A stretch of DNA of 13,089 nucleotides from a bacterium (GCA_021813335.1 JAKALC010000014.1:1-13089); one strand, 5' to 3'. Positions 1 to 5,806 are shown, counted from the stretch's first letter. Notes: generated from the letters alone by a model not told the origin. Numbers and translations are program-made.

Positions 1-1744
1 CGCGCTCGGCGTCGGCGGCCTTGGCCTCCTGTTCCGAAGCGGCGATACAGAGCTTCTCGAGATTCGCGTATTCGCGGCGCGTCATAGGCTTGCCGTCGAG
101 ATGCGAGGCGAGGATGCGGTGCGCCAGAATGTCAGGATACCGGCGGATAGGGGAGGTGAAATGCGTGTAGTACTCGAACGCGAGGCCGAAGTGGCCGATG
201 TTCTTCGTCGAATAAATGGCTTTCGCCATCGAGCGCAAGGTTGCCGTGCGGATGAGGCGCTCCTCGGGCTTGCCCTCGATATCTTTGAGCAATTTGCGGA
301 TGTCGCGCGCGGAGTAGCGCCCCTTCGAGCCCTTCTTCTGCAGGCGGCCGAACTCGTATCCCAGAGCGCGCACGAAAACGGCGAGCTCCTCGATGCGGTC
401 TTCTTTCGGCTCGTCGTGGATGCGATAGAGGAATACGAGTCCGTGCTCGGGAAACTTTTCCGCGAGCTTCGAAACGAAGAGCGCCACTTCGCGGTTGGCG
501 AGCAGCATCCAGTCTTCGATAAGGAGGTTCGTCTCGATGCGCTTCTTGCGCGCCACGGCGACGGGGACGCCCTTCTCGTCGAGCGTGAAGCGCACTTCGT
601 TGTCGCCGAAATCGATGGCGCCTTCTTTCTCGCGCGCCGAGCGCATATGGCGCGCGAGGTCGCGCAGGATGCGAAGCTCCTCGATAAAGGGTCCGGCGTC
701 GGCGTCGAGGGTCTTCTGCGCCTCCTCGTAGGTGAAGCGCTTGTTCGAGCGGATGATGCTTTTTTCGAAGCGCCTCTCAAGTATCTCGGCGCGCGCATTG
801 AGGCGGAACACGGCCGAGAAGGCGAGCCGATCCTCTCCCTCGCGAAGCGAACAGACGTTGCCTGAGAGTTCGTGAGGGAGCATCGGAATGGTCGCATCGA
901 CGAGATAGACGGAGGTGGCGCGTTTTTGCGCTTCGCGATCGAGAGCGTTCCCGTCGCGCACGAAGAACGACGCGTCCGCGATATGGACGCCGACCTCGAA
1001 CTCGCCGCCGCCGAGGGCGCGTACGGAGAGCGCGTCGTCGAAGTCCTTGGCGTCGGGCGGATCGATGGTGAACGTCGTGACGCCGCGGTAATCGACGCGC
1101 TTCGCCGCCTCGGTGGCGATGGTTTGCGCGTGTTTTTTTTCGATCTCCTCCGCTTCGCGCGCGGCCTCCGGCGGGAACGACGTCGCGAAGCCGTGCTCGA
1201 GCACGATGGCGTTCATCTCCGTGCGGTGCTCGCCGGCCGCGCCCAGGATCTCGATGATCTCCCCCTCGGGGTCTTGTGCGCCGGTGAACGACACGAGACG
1301 GACGAGCGCTTTCGCCTTCGCGCGCGCGAGAGCCGATCCGCGGAGGCGGATCGGCCGGTAAAATCTCACGTCGTCGGGGAGCGCCACCCAGGAGCCGTCC
1401 TGCTCCTCAAGCGTCGCGACGAACTCCTCGCGCGCGCGCGAAAGAACGCGCACGACGGCGCCGTACGGCCGCATCCCTGCCCGCCGAAGTCCCGGCGAAG
1501 GCGGGGGAGCCTTGAGAGCAGCCTTCCCGCGGGGGAGCCGCATACCACGCACCTCGACTTCAACCTCGTCGCCATTGAGTGCGCCGTTCAGGCTCTCTTT
1601 TTCTATCTCAATATCTTCGTGCTCCGGCCACGAAACATACCCCGTCGCTTTGCGGGTCAGTTGAATGATGCCGGTCATCCTTTGTTTCGGCCTCGGTTTG
1701 TCCGAGGCGCCTTTCGTGCGTTCAAAACGCTTTCTCTGAGGCAT
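1..1744 (-). CDS. rnr: Ribonuclease R (RNase II/RNB family 3'-5' exoribonuclease), N-terminal part, truncated by window edge
   Basis: Processive 3'-5' exoribonuclease that degrades structured RNA in the cytoplasm. Seen: the minus-strand frame starting at ATG 1744-1742 stays open to base 1, about 581 codons. Residues 1-22 are a basic leader (MPQRKRFERTKG). An OB/cold-shock-like segment follows (MTGIIQLTRKATGYVSW...GDEVEVEV, ~23-70). The RNB domain shows the metal-binding aspartate motif IDPPDAKDFDDALS (D228, D234, D236, D237), GVHIADAS, IPMLPHELSGNVCSL and, near the left edge, FTSPIRRYPDILAHR (~529-543), which carries the catalytic arginine region. The C-terminal S1 domain and tail lie outside the window. 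No SD precedes the ATG; a promoter-like pair sits immediately upstream. A Pro/Gly/Arg-rich stretch at ~80-89 looks like an in-frame insertion. RNase R is favoured over RNase II by sequence style, but the missing C-terminus leaves some doubt. Confidence 0.93.
   Translation of the reverse strand, partial: MPQRKRFERTKGASDKPRPKQRMTGIIQLTRKATGYVSWPEHEDIEIEKESLNGALNGDEVEVEVRGMRLPRGKAALKAPPPSPGLRRAGMRPYGAVVRVLSRAREEFVATLEEQDGSWVALPDDVRFYRPIRLRGSALARAKAKALVRLVSFTGAQDPEGEIIEILGAAGEHRTEMNAIVLEHGFATSFPPEAAREAEEIEKKHAQTIATEAAKRVDYRGVTTFTIDPPDAKDFDDALSVRALGGGEFEVGVHIADASFFVRDGNALDREAQKRATSVYLVDATIPMLPHELSGNVCSLREGEDRLAFSAVFRLNARAEILERRFEKSIIRSNKRFTYEEAQKTLDADAGPFIEELRILRDLARHMRSAREKEGAIDFGDNEVRFTLDEKGVPVAVARKKRIETNLLIEDWMLLANREVALFVSKLAEKFPEHGLVFLYRIHDEPKEDRIEELAVFVRALGYEFGRLQKKGSKGRYSARDIRKLLKDIEGKPEERLIRTATLRSMAKAIYSTKNIGHFGLAFEYYTHFTSPIRRYPDILAHRILASHLDGKPMTRREYANLEKLCIAASEQEAKAADAER
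1479..1507. repeat. GC-rich imperfect inverted repeat inside rnr
   Basis: The arms CCCGCC (1480-1485) and GGCGGG (1500-1505) flank a GAAG/GCGAA core. On the rnr strand this encodes the Pro/Ser/Gly/Arg-rich stretch PPPSPGLRRAG (residues ~80-89), which interrupts the usual run from the OB-like segment into GAVVRVLSRAR. It resembles the short palindromic elements scattered in many bacterial genomes, some of which land in frame in coding regions. Only one copy is visible here, so repetitiveness is unproven. Confidence 0.35.
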
Positions 1745-1754
1745 TCGTAAATAT

Positions 1755-1783
1755 ACGATACTATATTTCGGCAGCATTGACAA
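1755..1783 (-). promoter_or_regulatory. Putative rnr promoter (TTGTCA-17-TATCGT)
   Basis: On the minus strand TTGTCA (1783-1778) lies 17 bases from TATCGT (1760-1755). Predicted initiation falls about 4-6 bases before the rnr ATG at 1744, which would give a nearly leaderless transcript. It overlaps the -35 box of a plus-strand candidate. The call rests on consensus matching only. Confidence 0.45.
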
Positions 1784-1808
1784 GATTGCTCGGAACATGT
1801 TGTATAAA
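1777..1808 (+). promoter_or_regulatory. Putative promoter for the 73-aa membrane protein (TTGACA / TATAAA)
   Basis: A perfect TTGACA at 1777-1782 is followed by TATAAA at 1803-1808. The 20-base spacer is longer than ideal; TGTATA at 1801-1806 gives 18. The -35 box shares bases with the opposite-strand rnr -35, so the two units would fire divergently from overlapping sites. Confidence 0.4.
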
Positions 1809-1849
1809 CACAGCCGTCCCTTCCGCTCAAATTTCTCGGGAGAAACAAC

Positions 1850-2071
1850 GTGAAGTGCTTCAAGACATTCGCCAGAGTACTCGCCCTGCTGGTTTTCCTT
1901 GCAGTTGCCTTTCTGGTGTCGCTTGCCGTAGGCGCCTTCGTCCAGTCCTTCGCAGGGAGCGAACTTGGCGCTCTCGTGAGCACTCTCTTGACCGTTTTCA
2001 TCGCAGGCTGGGGAATAGACAACCTCGGCCCGCTCGTGGACAAAATCTTGCCCGCCTCATCCCACGGGTAA
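1850..2071 (+). CDS. Small membrane protein of unknown function (73 aa)
   Basis: Not recognised as a named family. The GTG start at 1850 is chosen because a GGGAG Shine-Dalgarno lies at 1838-1842, 7 bases upstream; the stop is TAA 2069-2071. The protein has a short basic N-terminus (MKCFKTFAR) followed by two hydrophobic spans, roughly residues 9-30 and 38-56, and ends in NLGPLVDKILPASSHG. Two transmembrane helices are predicted by eye. It aligns almost without gaps with the C-terminal half of the 144-aa product downstream (shared LVDK[IL]LP ending), so the two are probably paralogous. It has its own promoter candidate and a strong terminator, and is most likely monocistronic. Location: inner membrane, by inference. 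Confidence 0.7.
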   Translation: MKCFKTFARVLALLVFLAVAFLVSLAVGAFVQSFAGSELGALVSTLLTVFIAGWGIDNLGPLVDKILPASSHG

Positions 2072-2081
2072 GTCGGAACAC

Positions 2082-2123
2082 CCCGCATTCGCGCCTCGGC
2101 GCGAATGCGGGCCCTTTTATTTT
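2082..2123 (+). terminator. Intrinsic terminator after the 73-aa gene
   Basis: A perfect 13-bp stem (2082-2094 with 2099-2111) and a CTCG loop are followed by CCCTTTTATTTT. It lies 10 bases after the stop codon. Confidence 0.85.
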
Positions 2124-2155
2124 ATAAACGTGCGAACCGCCGAATCGTACACGTC

Positions 2156-2184
2156 TTGACAATAAGTAGCTTTGTCGGTTCAAT
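2156..2184 (+). promoter_or_regulatory. Putative promoter for the 144-aa membrane protein (TTGACA-17-TTCAAT)
   Basis: Perfect TTGACA at 2156-2161, a 17-base spacer, then TTCAAT at 2179-2184 (4/6 matches). Initiation near 2191 would leave a leader of about 55 bases ending in a purine-rich SD. Confidence 0.45.
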
Positions 2185-2234
2185 ATGCCGAGAGCCGTAT
2201 TCGATCAATGAGTATCAAATATTCGGAAAGGAAA

Positions 2235-2243
2235 GGGAGGAGG
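2235..2243 (+). promoter_or_regulatory. Strong Shine-Dalgarno GGGAGGAGG before a GTG start
   Basis: The purine run GGAAAGGGAGGAGGA ends directly before GTG 2245. Its extended complementarity to the 16S 3' end supports this GTG as the start. Confidence 0.7.
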
Positions 2244-2244
2244 A

Positions 2245-2679
2245 GTGAATAACCTCAAGATCTCAATTGTTTCGTTCCCCTTCGCGCTTGTGCTCGCCGT
2301 GGGACTTCTCGTAGGCATCGAGTACTTGTATGGCGCGAGCGTGGCCGGCGTCACTCACCCCGCGAAAACGGGAGCGCTGCTCGACTTGGCCGTTACCGTC
2401 GGCGCCTATATGGCGGTGTCGGCATCCCTCGAGCATCTTTCCGCGGAGTATCGGTGTGTCGCGTTCCTCGTGAATGCCCTCTACCGCTTCATCCGGTTTG
2501 CGATCCACACACTCTTCGTGCTCTTTATCTTGTACATCGCATTCAGGGTCGGCATGTATATCGAGGAGAGCCGTTTGAAACCCCTGAGCGGCACCGCCGC
2601 GGCCATAGCAGGATGCATCCTCGGCGGGATCTACGCCGGCCCCTTCAGAGACCTGGTCGATAAGCTGCTTCCTCCGTGA
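2245..2679 (+). CDS. Small multi-span membrane protein of unknown function (144 aa)
   Basis: Not recognised as a named family. The GTG start at 2245 has a strong SD just upstream; the stop is TGA 2677-2679. Hydrophobic segments by eye: ~7-30 (FPFALVLAVGLLVGIEYLYG), ~44-59 (ALLDLAVTVGAYMAVSAS), ~86-104 (IHTLFVLFILYIAFRVGMYI) and a glycine-rich span ~115-131 (GTAAAIAGCILGGIYAG), then the amphipathic tail FRDLVDKLLPP. The C-terminal ~65 residues align with nearly the whole 73-aa upstream protein, so this looks like an extended paralogue. It has a separate promoter candidate and terminator. Of three CATG sites in the window, one lies in this gene and another in the promoter of its neighbour, which may hint at a different history for this pair. 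Confidence 0.7.
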   Translation: MNNLKISIVSFPFALVLAVGLLVGIEYLYGASVAGVTHPAKTGALLDLAVTVGAYMAVSASLEHLSAEYRCVAFLVNALYRFIRFAIHTLFVLFILYIAFRVGMYIEESRLKPLSGTAAAIAGCILGGIYAGPFRDLVDKLLPP

Positions 2680-2712
2680 AGCTGGAAGCCGTCGCCGACA
2701 CCAGACCGACAC

Positions 2713-2748
2713 ACCCGCCCCAGTGGTCTTCCACCGGTGCGGGTTTTT
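2713..2748 (+). terminator. Intrinsic terminator after the 144-aa gene
   Basis: A 14-position stem (2713-2726 with 2731-2744, two mismatches) and a TCTT loop are followed by TTTTT (2744-2748). Confidence 0.8.
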
Positions 2749-2759
2749 CATTGGAAGAG

Positions 2760-2788
2760 TTGACTCCGAGCCCCTCTATTGGTACATT
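2760..2788 (+). promoter_or_regulatory. rpsP promoter (TTGACT-17-TACATT)
   Basis: TTGACT at 2760-2765, a 17-base spacer and TACATT at 2783-2788, just after the previous terminator. Initiation near 2795 gives a ~32-base leader. That leader contains a small CCCG/CGGG hairpin (2797-2810) followed by T5 (2813-2817), probably too weak to terminate by itself. Confidence 0.6.
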
Positions 2789-2826
2789 GTTGCCATCCCG
2801 CTTCGCCGGGGCTTTTTCAAGAGAGT

Positions 2827-3210
2827 ATGATCATCATTCGATTGCAGCGCATAGGACGCAAGAACGACCCGAGCTTCCGGGTTATTGTCACTGACTCGAA
2901 GCGCGCCGCGAAGACCGGCAACTACCTCGAGATGGTGGGTTCATACGACCCGCGCACCGATCGCGTCGCTCTTAACGCCGAGCGCATCAAGCACTGGATG
3001 AGCGAGGGCGCGAAGGTTTCCGATACGCTCCACAACCTGCTCGTTTCGCAGAAGATACTCGAGGGCAAGAAGAAGAACGTCTTGCCGAAGAAGACGGCCC
3101 CCAAGAAGGAAGAAGCCCCGGCCGCCGCCGCCGAGGCCCCTGCCGCGGAAAAGGCCGCTGAGACCGAGTCCGCCCCCGCAGAAGAGGCGCCGGCCGAAGT
3201 ACAGCAATAA
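2827..3210 (+). CDS. rpsP: Small ribosomal subunit protein bS16
   Basis: Structural protein of the 30S subunit. The ATG at 2827 is chosen because it gives the conserved bS16 opening MIIIRLQRIGRKNDPSFRVIV; an upstream in-frame codon at 2779 would add non-conserved residues and lies inside the promoter. Core motifs: YRV-like FRVIVTDSKRAAKTGNYLE (17-35), VGSYDPRTDRVALNAERIKHWMSEGAKVSDTL (37-68). The 127-aa product exceeds the usual 80-90 aa because of a low-complexity Lys then Ala/Glu/Pro-rich tail from ~residue 81 (PKKTAPKKEEAPAAAAEAP onwards), an acidic-basic extension probably disordered. The weak SD-like AAGAGAG abuts the start. No terminator separates it from khpA 82 bases downstream, so read-through is possible. 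Confidence 0.97.
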   Translation: MIIIRLQRIGRKNDPSFRVIVTDSKRAAKTGNYLEMVGSYDPRTDRVALNAERIKHWMSEGAKVSDTLHNLLVSQKILEGKKKNVLPKKTAPKKEEAPAAAAEAPAAEKAAETESAPAEEAPAEVQQ

Positions 3211-3247
3211 ACTAATACACAGACCGAGGGAGCCCCGTCCCGCCGCG

Positions 3248-3256
3248 TGCTACAAT
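3248..3256 (+). promoter_or_regulatory. Extended -10 element upstream of khpA (TGCTACAAT)
   Basis: A TG-n-TACAAT match with no recognisable -35 box 17 bases upstream (GGGAGC). Extended -10 promoters can work without a -35. Initiation would be near 3263, 30 bases before the start codon. Confidence 0.45.
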
Positions 3257-3292
3257 ACCAGCGTAGAGGACATTACCACGATTAAGACCGTT

Positions 3293-3667
3293 ATGATGGA
3301 AAAGGACCAGGAGTTTTTGGAATTCGTCGTCAAAGGTTTGGTCGACCATCCCGAAGACGTCAAGATAAACCGCACGGTCGATGAAATGGGCGTTCTCCTT
3401 ATGCTCGACATCAACGCCGAAGATATGGGCAAGGTCATCGGCCGCTCGGGCAACACGGCGAAGGCCATCCGCACGCTCTTGCGCGTCGTCGGTATGAAGA
3501 ACAACGCCCGCGTGAACCTGAAGATCAACGAGCCCGAAGGCGGCTTGCGCCAGGGGGGAGACAGCGCGACGGGCGGCTATGTCCACACGCAGCACGAGGT
3601 CTCGGCCCACGCTCCCGCGATGAAGTCGGTCGACGAGGCGATGGAGGAGCTCGGCAACAGTTTCTAG
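3293..3667 (+). CDS. khpA: KH-domain RNA-binding protein KhpA with a C-terminal extension
   Basis: Small KH protein. In Firmicutes KhpA pairs with KhpB and binds many RNAs, affecting cell elongation; that role is known from the family, not shown here. Motifs: N-terminal EFLEFVVKGLVDHPEDVKI (7-25), then the KH core with the GxxG RNA-grip loop IGRSG (49-53) and GNTAKAIRTLLRVVG (53-67), ending NARVNLKINEP (~71-81). Usual length is 75-85 aa; here 124, with a ~43-residue extension rich in Gly, His and Ala (GGDSATGGYVHTQHEVSAH...). Two adjacent ATGs (3293, 3296) can serve as start and neither has an SD; GAGG at 3265 is too far away. Its position directly after rpsP matches the classical cluster. 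A strong hairpin follows. Confidence 0.92.
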   Translation: MMEKDQEFLEFVVKGLVDHPEDVKINRTVDEMGVLLMLDINAEDMGKVIGRSGNTAKAIRTLLRVVGMKNNARVNLKINEPEGGLRQGGDSATGGYVHTQHEVSAHAPAMKSVDEAMEELGNSF

Positions 3668-3697
3668 CTCGAACAGCCGGATTTTGAATAGATCACA

Positions 3698-3729
3698 GCA
3701 CCGCCGCCCCGAAGGGGCGGCGGTGCTTT
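3698..3729 (+). terminator. Intrinsic terminator-like hairpin after khpA
   Basis: A perfect 13-bp GC-rich stem (3698-3710 with 3714-3726) and a GAA loop are followed by only TTTCC. The stem is very stable but the T-run is short. Confidence 0.65.
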
Positions 3730-3776
3730 CCGTAAGAGGTACTGCGAAGGCTGTGGCGATCCGCCGCATTCTGGAG

Positions 3777-3782
3777 TACAAT
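3777..3782 (+). promoter_or_regulatory. -10 element (TACAAT) for the histidine-phosphatase gene
   Basis: TACAAT at 3777-3782; the position 17 bases upstream (TGGCGA, 3754-3759) matches a -35 poorly. Initiation near 3789 would give a leader of about 44 bases containing the SD. Confidence 0.4.
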
Positions 3783-3820
3783 CGCCGCAGATTTCTTTGC
3801 GCACCTTTCTTTGCATCGGC

Positions 3821-3827
3821 GAGGAGG
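3821..3827 (+). promoter_or_regulatory. Shine-Dalgarno GAGGAGG that decides the GTG 3833 start
   Basis: GAGGAGG ends 5 bases before GTG 3833. The alternative in-frame TTG at 3797 has no SD, and translating from it would run through this SD, so the shorter product is favoured. Confidence 0.7.
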
Positions 3828-3832
3828 CGGAC

Positions 3833-4435
3833 GTGGACAAGAAGAAGGATGATCCGGCAAAGCGGATCAGGCTGCTTTTCGTACGGCATACGGAAACGCA
3901 CTGGAATTCCGAGAGGATCTACAGCGGGCAGTCGGATATTCCGTGGCTCTCCGAAAAGGGGGTCGCCCAGGCCAAGGCGCTGGCCTTCGATCTCAGGCCG
4001 TTCGTTCCCGTTGCGGCGATCTACAGCTCGGATCTCACCCGAACGCGGCAGACGGCGGGCATCATCGGCTACTATCTCGGCATCGAACCGCAGCTCGACC
4101 GGCGCTTGCGCGAGGTCCACTACGGAAAGCTCGAAGGGATGTCGAGAGACGCCGCCGGGGATCTCTATCCCGAGCCGACCCTCTCGATACGGCATCCGAA
4201 CTTCGACTTCCGGCCGCTCGGCGGAGAAAGCCGCGCGGAGGTCGTCGCCCGCCATCTCGACTTTCTCAACGCGTGCGCGCTGCGGCACGGCGCTTCGAAA
4301 GGCGATCCGCCCCGTGTTGTCGTCGTCGGCCACGGTGGCTCTCTCCGCGCCCTCCCCGAGCGCTTCGGTATGGGCAAGGAGTTCGCGCAAGGAGCGGTGC
4401 ACGAGCATCTCTACGAATACACGCTCCAGGGTTAG
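3833..4435 (+). CDS. Histidine phosphatase (phosphoglycerate mutase-like) superfamily protein
   Basis: Phosphatase or mutase using a phospho-histidine intermediate; the substrate cannot be told from sequence. With the GTG start at 3833 the product is 200 aa. Motifs: LLFVRHTETHWN with catalytic R18-H19, YSGQSDIPWLSEKG (30-43), IYSSDLTRTRQTA (~63-75) with phosphate-contacting arginines, REVHYGKLEG (general-acid Glu region), and the second histidine in VVVVGHGGSLRAL (H167). All hallmarks are intact, so it is probably active. It occupies, with the NUDIX gene, the place where rimM usually lies between khpA and trmD. It has its own SD, -10 candidate and terminator and thus looks monocistronic. Candidate roles include a broad sugar-phosphate phosphatase or a CobC/GpmB-like enzyme; no choice is possible here. 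Confidence 0.88.
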   Translation: MDKKKDDPAKRIRLLFVRHTETHWNSERIYSGQSDIPWLSEKGVAQAKALAFDLRPFVPVAAIYSSDLTRTRQTAGIIGYYLGIEPQLDRRLREVHYGKLEGMSRDAAGDLYPEPTLSIRHPNFDFRPLGGESRAEVVARHLDFLNACALRHGASKGDPPRVVVVGHGGSLRALPERFGMGKEFAQGAVHEHLYEYTLQG

Positions 4436-4451
4436 AGCGGATCGAAACCAT

Positions 4452-4480
4452 CCCCGCGCATCCGCGCGGGGGCTTTTTTT
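4452..4480 (+). terminator. Intrinsic terminator after the histidine phosphatase gene
   Basis: A perfect 8-bp stem CCCCGCGC/GCGCGGGG (4452-4459 with 4464-4471) and an ATCC loop are followed by GC and seven T (4474-4480). Confidence 0.88.
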
Positions 4481-4496
4481 CGAGGGCATTTCGCGC

Positions 4497-4502
4497 TATG
4501 GT
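4497..4502 (+). promoter_or_regulatory. Possible -10 (TATGGT) placing initiation at the NUDIX start codon
   Basis: TATGGT ends 6 bases before ATG 4509. A transcript for the NUDIX gene must begin after the terminator that ends at 4480 or read through it. The T-run itself occupies the -35 position, so this is a weak call. Confidence 0.25.
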
Positions 4503-4508
4503 AGCGGA

Positions 4509-4943
4509 ATGGATGGCAGCCGCATCAGGATCGCAGTCGTCTTTTTCTGTCACGACGGAAAGGGGAATTACCTTCTCAACAAGCGCTCGCAAAAATGCCG
4601 CGACGAGAGGGGGATGTGGGATCCGGGCGGCGGAGGCGTCGAGTTCGGCGAGACGCTCACCGAAGCGGTTATCCGCGAAGTCGGCGAAGAATACGGCGCT
4701 GCGCCCAAAGAGATCGAATTTATGGGATATCGCGACGTTCTCCGCACGCAAGAGGGGAAACAGACGCACTGGATCTCGCACGACTTCAGAGTTCTCGTCG
4801 ACCCCTCGGAAGTGAAGAACGGCGAGCCCGAAAAGTGTGACGCTCTTATGTGGACCACCGTTCCCGAGCTGGAAACCTTTCCCGAGCCGCTTCACTCGCA
4901 GTTCCCGAAATTTCTCGAACAACACCGCCATAAGCTCGTATGA
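4509..4943 (+). CDS. NUDIX hydrolase (MutT-like)
   Basis: Hydrolase of nucleoside diphosphates linked to another moiety; typical roles are pool sanitation or nucleotide-sugar/cofactor turnover. The product is 144 aa from ATG 4509, chosen because it precedes the first beta strand of the fold (RIRIAVVFFCHDGKGNYLLNK) and lies after the preceding terminator; the frame stays open upstream through another gene but shows no conserved residues there. The NUDIX box occupies residues 42-64 and matches G-x5-E-x7-R-E-U-x-E-E-x-G-U exactly (G42, E48, R56, E57, E60, E61, G63), so metal binding is intact. WDPGGG just before it is typical of the family. The substrate is unknown. The stop codon overlaps the trmD start (ATGA, 4940-4943), implying translational coupling and a shared transcript with trmD. 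No clear SD. Confidence 0.92.
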   Translation: MDGSRIRIAVVFFCHDGKGNYLLNKRSQKCRDERGMWDPGGGGVEFGETLTEAVIREVGEEYGAAPKEIEFMGYRDVLRTQEGKQTHWISHDFRVLVDPSEVKNGEPEKCDALMWTTVPELETFPEPLHSQFPKFLEQHRHKLV

Positions 4944-5596
4944 ATTTTCACGTCGTAACCATTTTCCCGGAGCTCGTCGAGAACTATGCGCGCACCTCGA
5001 TACTTGGCCGCGCCCAAAAAAACGGGCTCATTTCCGTTCGCGCGCACCAGCTCCGCGACACGGCAGGAAATAAATGGAACAAGGTCGACGAGCGTGCCTA
5101 TGGCGGCGGTCCCGGTATGGTTCTGAGGGCGGAGCCCGTCGTTCGCGCGGTCGATGCTCTTGTCAAAAAAATGAGATCAAAAAAAGCGAAGGTTCTCATC
5201 ACCGCCGCGGGCGGGAAGGAGTTCACCAATGCTTACGCGCGCAACCTCGCGAAAAAATACACGGAGGTCATCATTGTCGCCGGCCGTTACGAGGGTATCG
5301 ATGCTCGCGCGAAGAAGATGCTCAAGGCCGAAGAAGTTTCCGTCGGACCCTACATCCTGACGGGCGGCGAATTGCCCGCGCTCACCATCATCGATGCCGT
5401 GGCGCGTCAGATACCCGGCGTCCTCGGGAAGACGGCATCTCTCGAAGAGGGGAGAGTTGCCTCGCACGATGTCTACACGCGCCCTGAAGTGCTCAACTAT
5501 AAAGGTAAAAGCTACCGCGTGCCCAAAGTCCTCCTCTCGGGGCACCACGCGAAAATCGACGAATTGCGCGCCAGGCGGCGCAGCGCTCAAAAATAA
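4940..5596 (+). CDS. trmD: tRNA (guanine-N1)-methyltransferase TrmD
   Basis: Uses S-adenosylmethionine to methylate G37 next to the anticodon, preventing +1 frameshifting; essential in most bacteria. SPOUT-class trefoil-knot enzyme acting as a homodimer. Motifs: N-terminal FHVVTIFPELVENYARTSIL, VDERAYGGGPGMVL (49-62), knot motifs IIVAGRYEGIDARA (111-124) and VSVGPYILTGGELPALTIID (133-152; D152 aligns with the catalytic Asp, D169 in E. coli), IPGVLG (158-163), and YTRPEVLNYKG...VPKVLLSGHHAKIDELR in the C-terminal RNA-binding part. At 218 aa it is somewhat shorter than the usual ~240, mainly at the C-terminus. The ATG overlaps the NUDIX stop by 4 bases; no separate SD. The usual neighbours rimM and rplS are missing. 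No convincing terminator follows directly. Confidence 0.97.
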   Translation: MNFHVVTIFPELVENYARTSILGRAQKNGLISVRAHQLRDTAGNKWNKVDERAYGGGPGMVLRAEPVVRAVDALVKKMRSKKAKVLITAAGGKEFTNAYARNLAKKYTEVIIVAGRYEGIDARAKKMLKAEEVSVGPYILTGGELPALTIIDAVARQIPGVLGKTASLEEGRVASHDVYTRPEVLNYKGKSYRVPKVLLSGHHAKIDELRARRRSAQK

Positions 5597-5644
5597 ACCC
5601 TCCTCGGAGGCCAGCCAGAGGGCTTCCGGGGTGGGGAAAAGGGG

Positions 5645-5672
5645 TTGACGCCGTTTCCGGGGCGGGTATACT
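5645..5672 (+). promoter_or_regulatory. Strong promoter-like pair (TTGACG-16-TATACT) upstream of rpoBC
   Basis: TTGACG 5645-5650, a 16-base spacer, TATACT 5667-5672. Initiation near 5679 leaves ~210 bases before the rpoBC ATG. Sequence around the -10 (GTATACTGGAAA) resembles that upstream of dnaG (GTATACTGAAAC at 12895), suggesting a shared sigma-factor and discriminator preference. Confidence 0.65.
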
Positions 5673-5762
5673 GGAAAGCGAAACAAGGGGGCAGGCGATT
5701 GAGTTTCAGGACTCGCGTTTCAATACAATTACATAGTGGTAGGGCCGCAGACCCGAGCTTAA

Positions 5763-5806
5763 TAAAAAAGAAGCAGGGGCGCTTTATGCGTCTCGCATTC
5801 TTTTTG
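5763..5806 (+). terminator. Terminator-like hairpin in the rpoBC leader (attenuator, or end of a short RNA)
   Basis: AAAAAGAA (to 5772) pairs with TTCTTTTT (5798-5805). Inside, GGGGCGC (5776-5782) pairs with GCGTCTC (5788-5794) with two G-U pairs and a TTTAT loop; GCA/GCA forms an internal loop. The T-rich exit and flanking A-tract look like an intrinsic, possibly bidirectional terminator. It lies between the 5645 promoter and rpoBC. It could therefore attenuate rpoBC, end a ~127-base RNA, or end trmD transcription. Confidence 0.5.

Noticed and set aside
101..865. Plus-strand open frame opposite rnr, and a further one at 872-1750
   Set aside because: The minus-strand RNase R frame carries catalytic motifs through both intervals; the plus-strand products show only reversed composition.
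3684..4508. Upstream in-frame extension of the NUDIX gene, to about 419 codons
   Set aside because: The extension overlaps the histidine phosphatase, whose motifs are in another frame, and crosses two terminators; conserved NUDIX sequence begins only after ATG 4509.
5597..5640. Hairpin directly after trmD (GGAGGCC with GGCTTCC) as its terminator
   Set aside because: The stem has a G-U pair and an 8-base loop and is followed by a G-rich stretch, not T residues.
5679..5806. SRP RNA, 6S RNA or a known riboswitch upstream of rpoBC
   Set aside because: I see none of their conserved loops, such as the SRP GGAAG/AGCA internal-loop motifs; only a promoter and terminator-like hairpin are supported.
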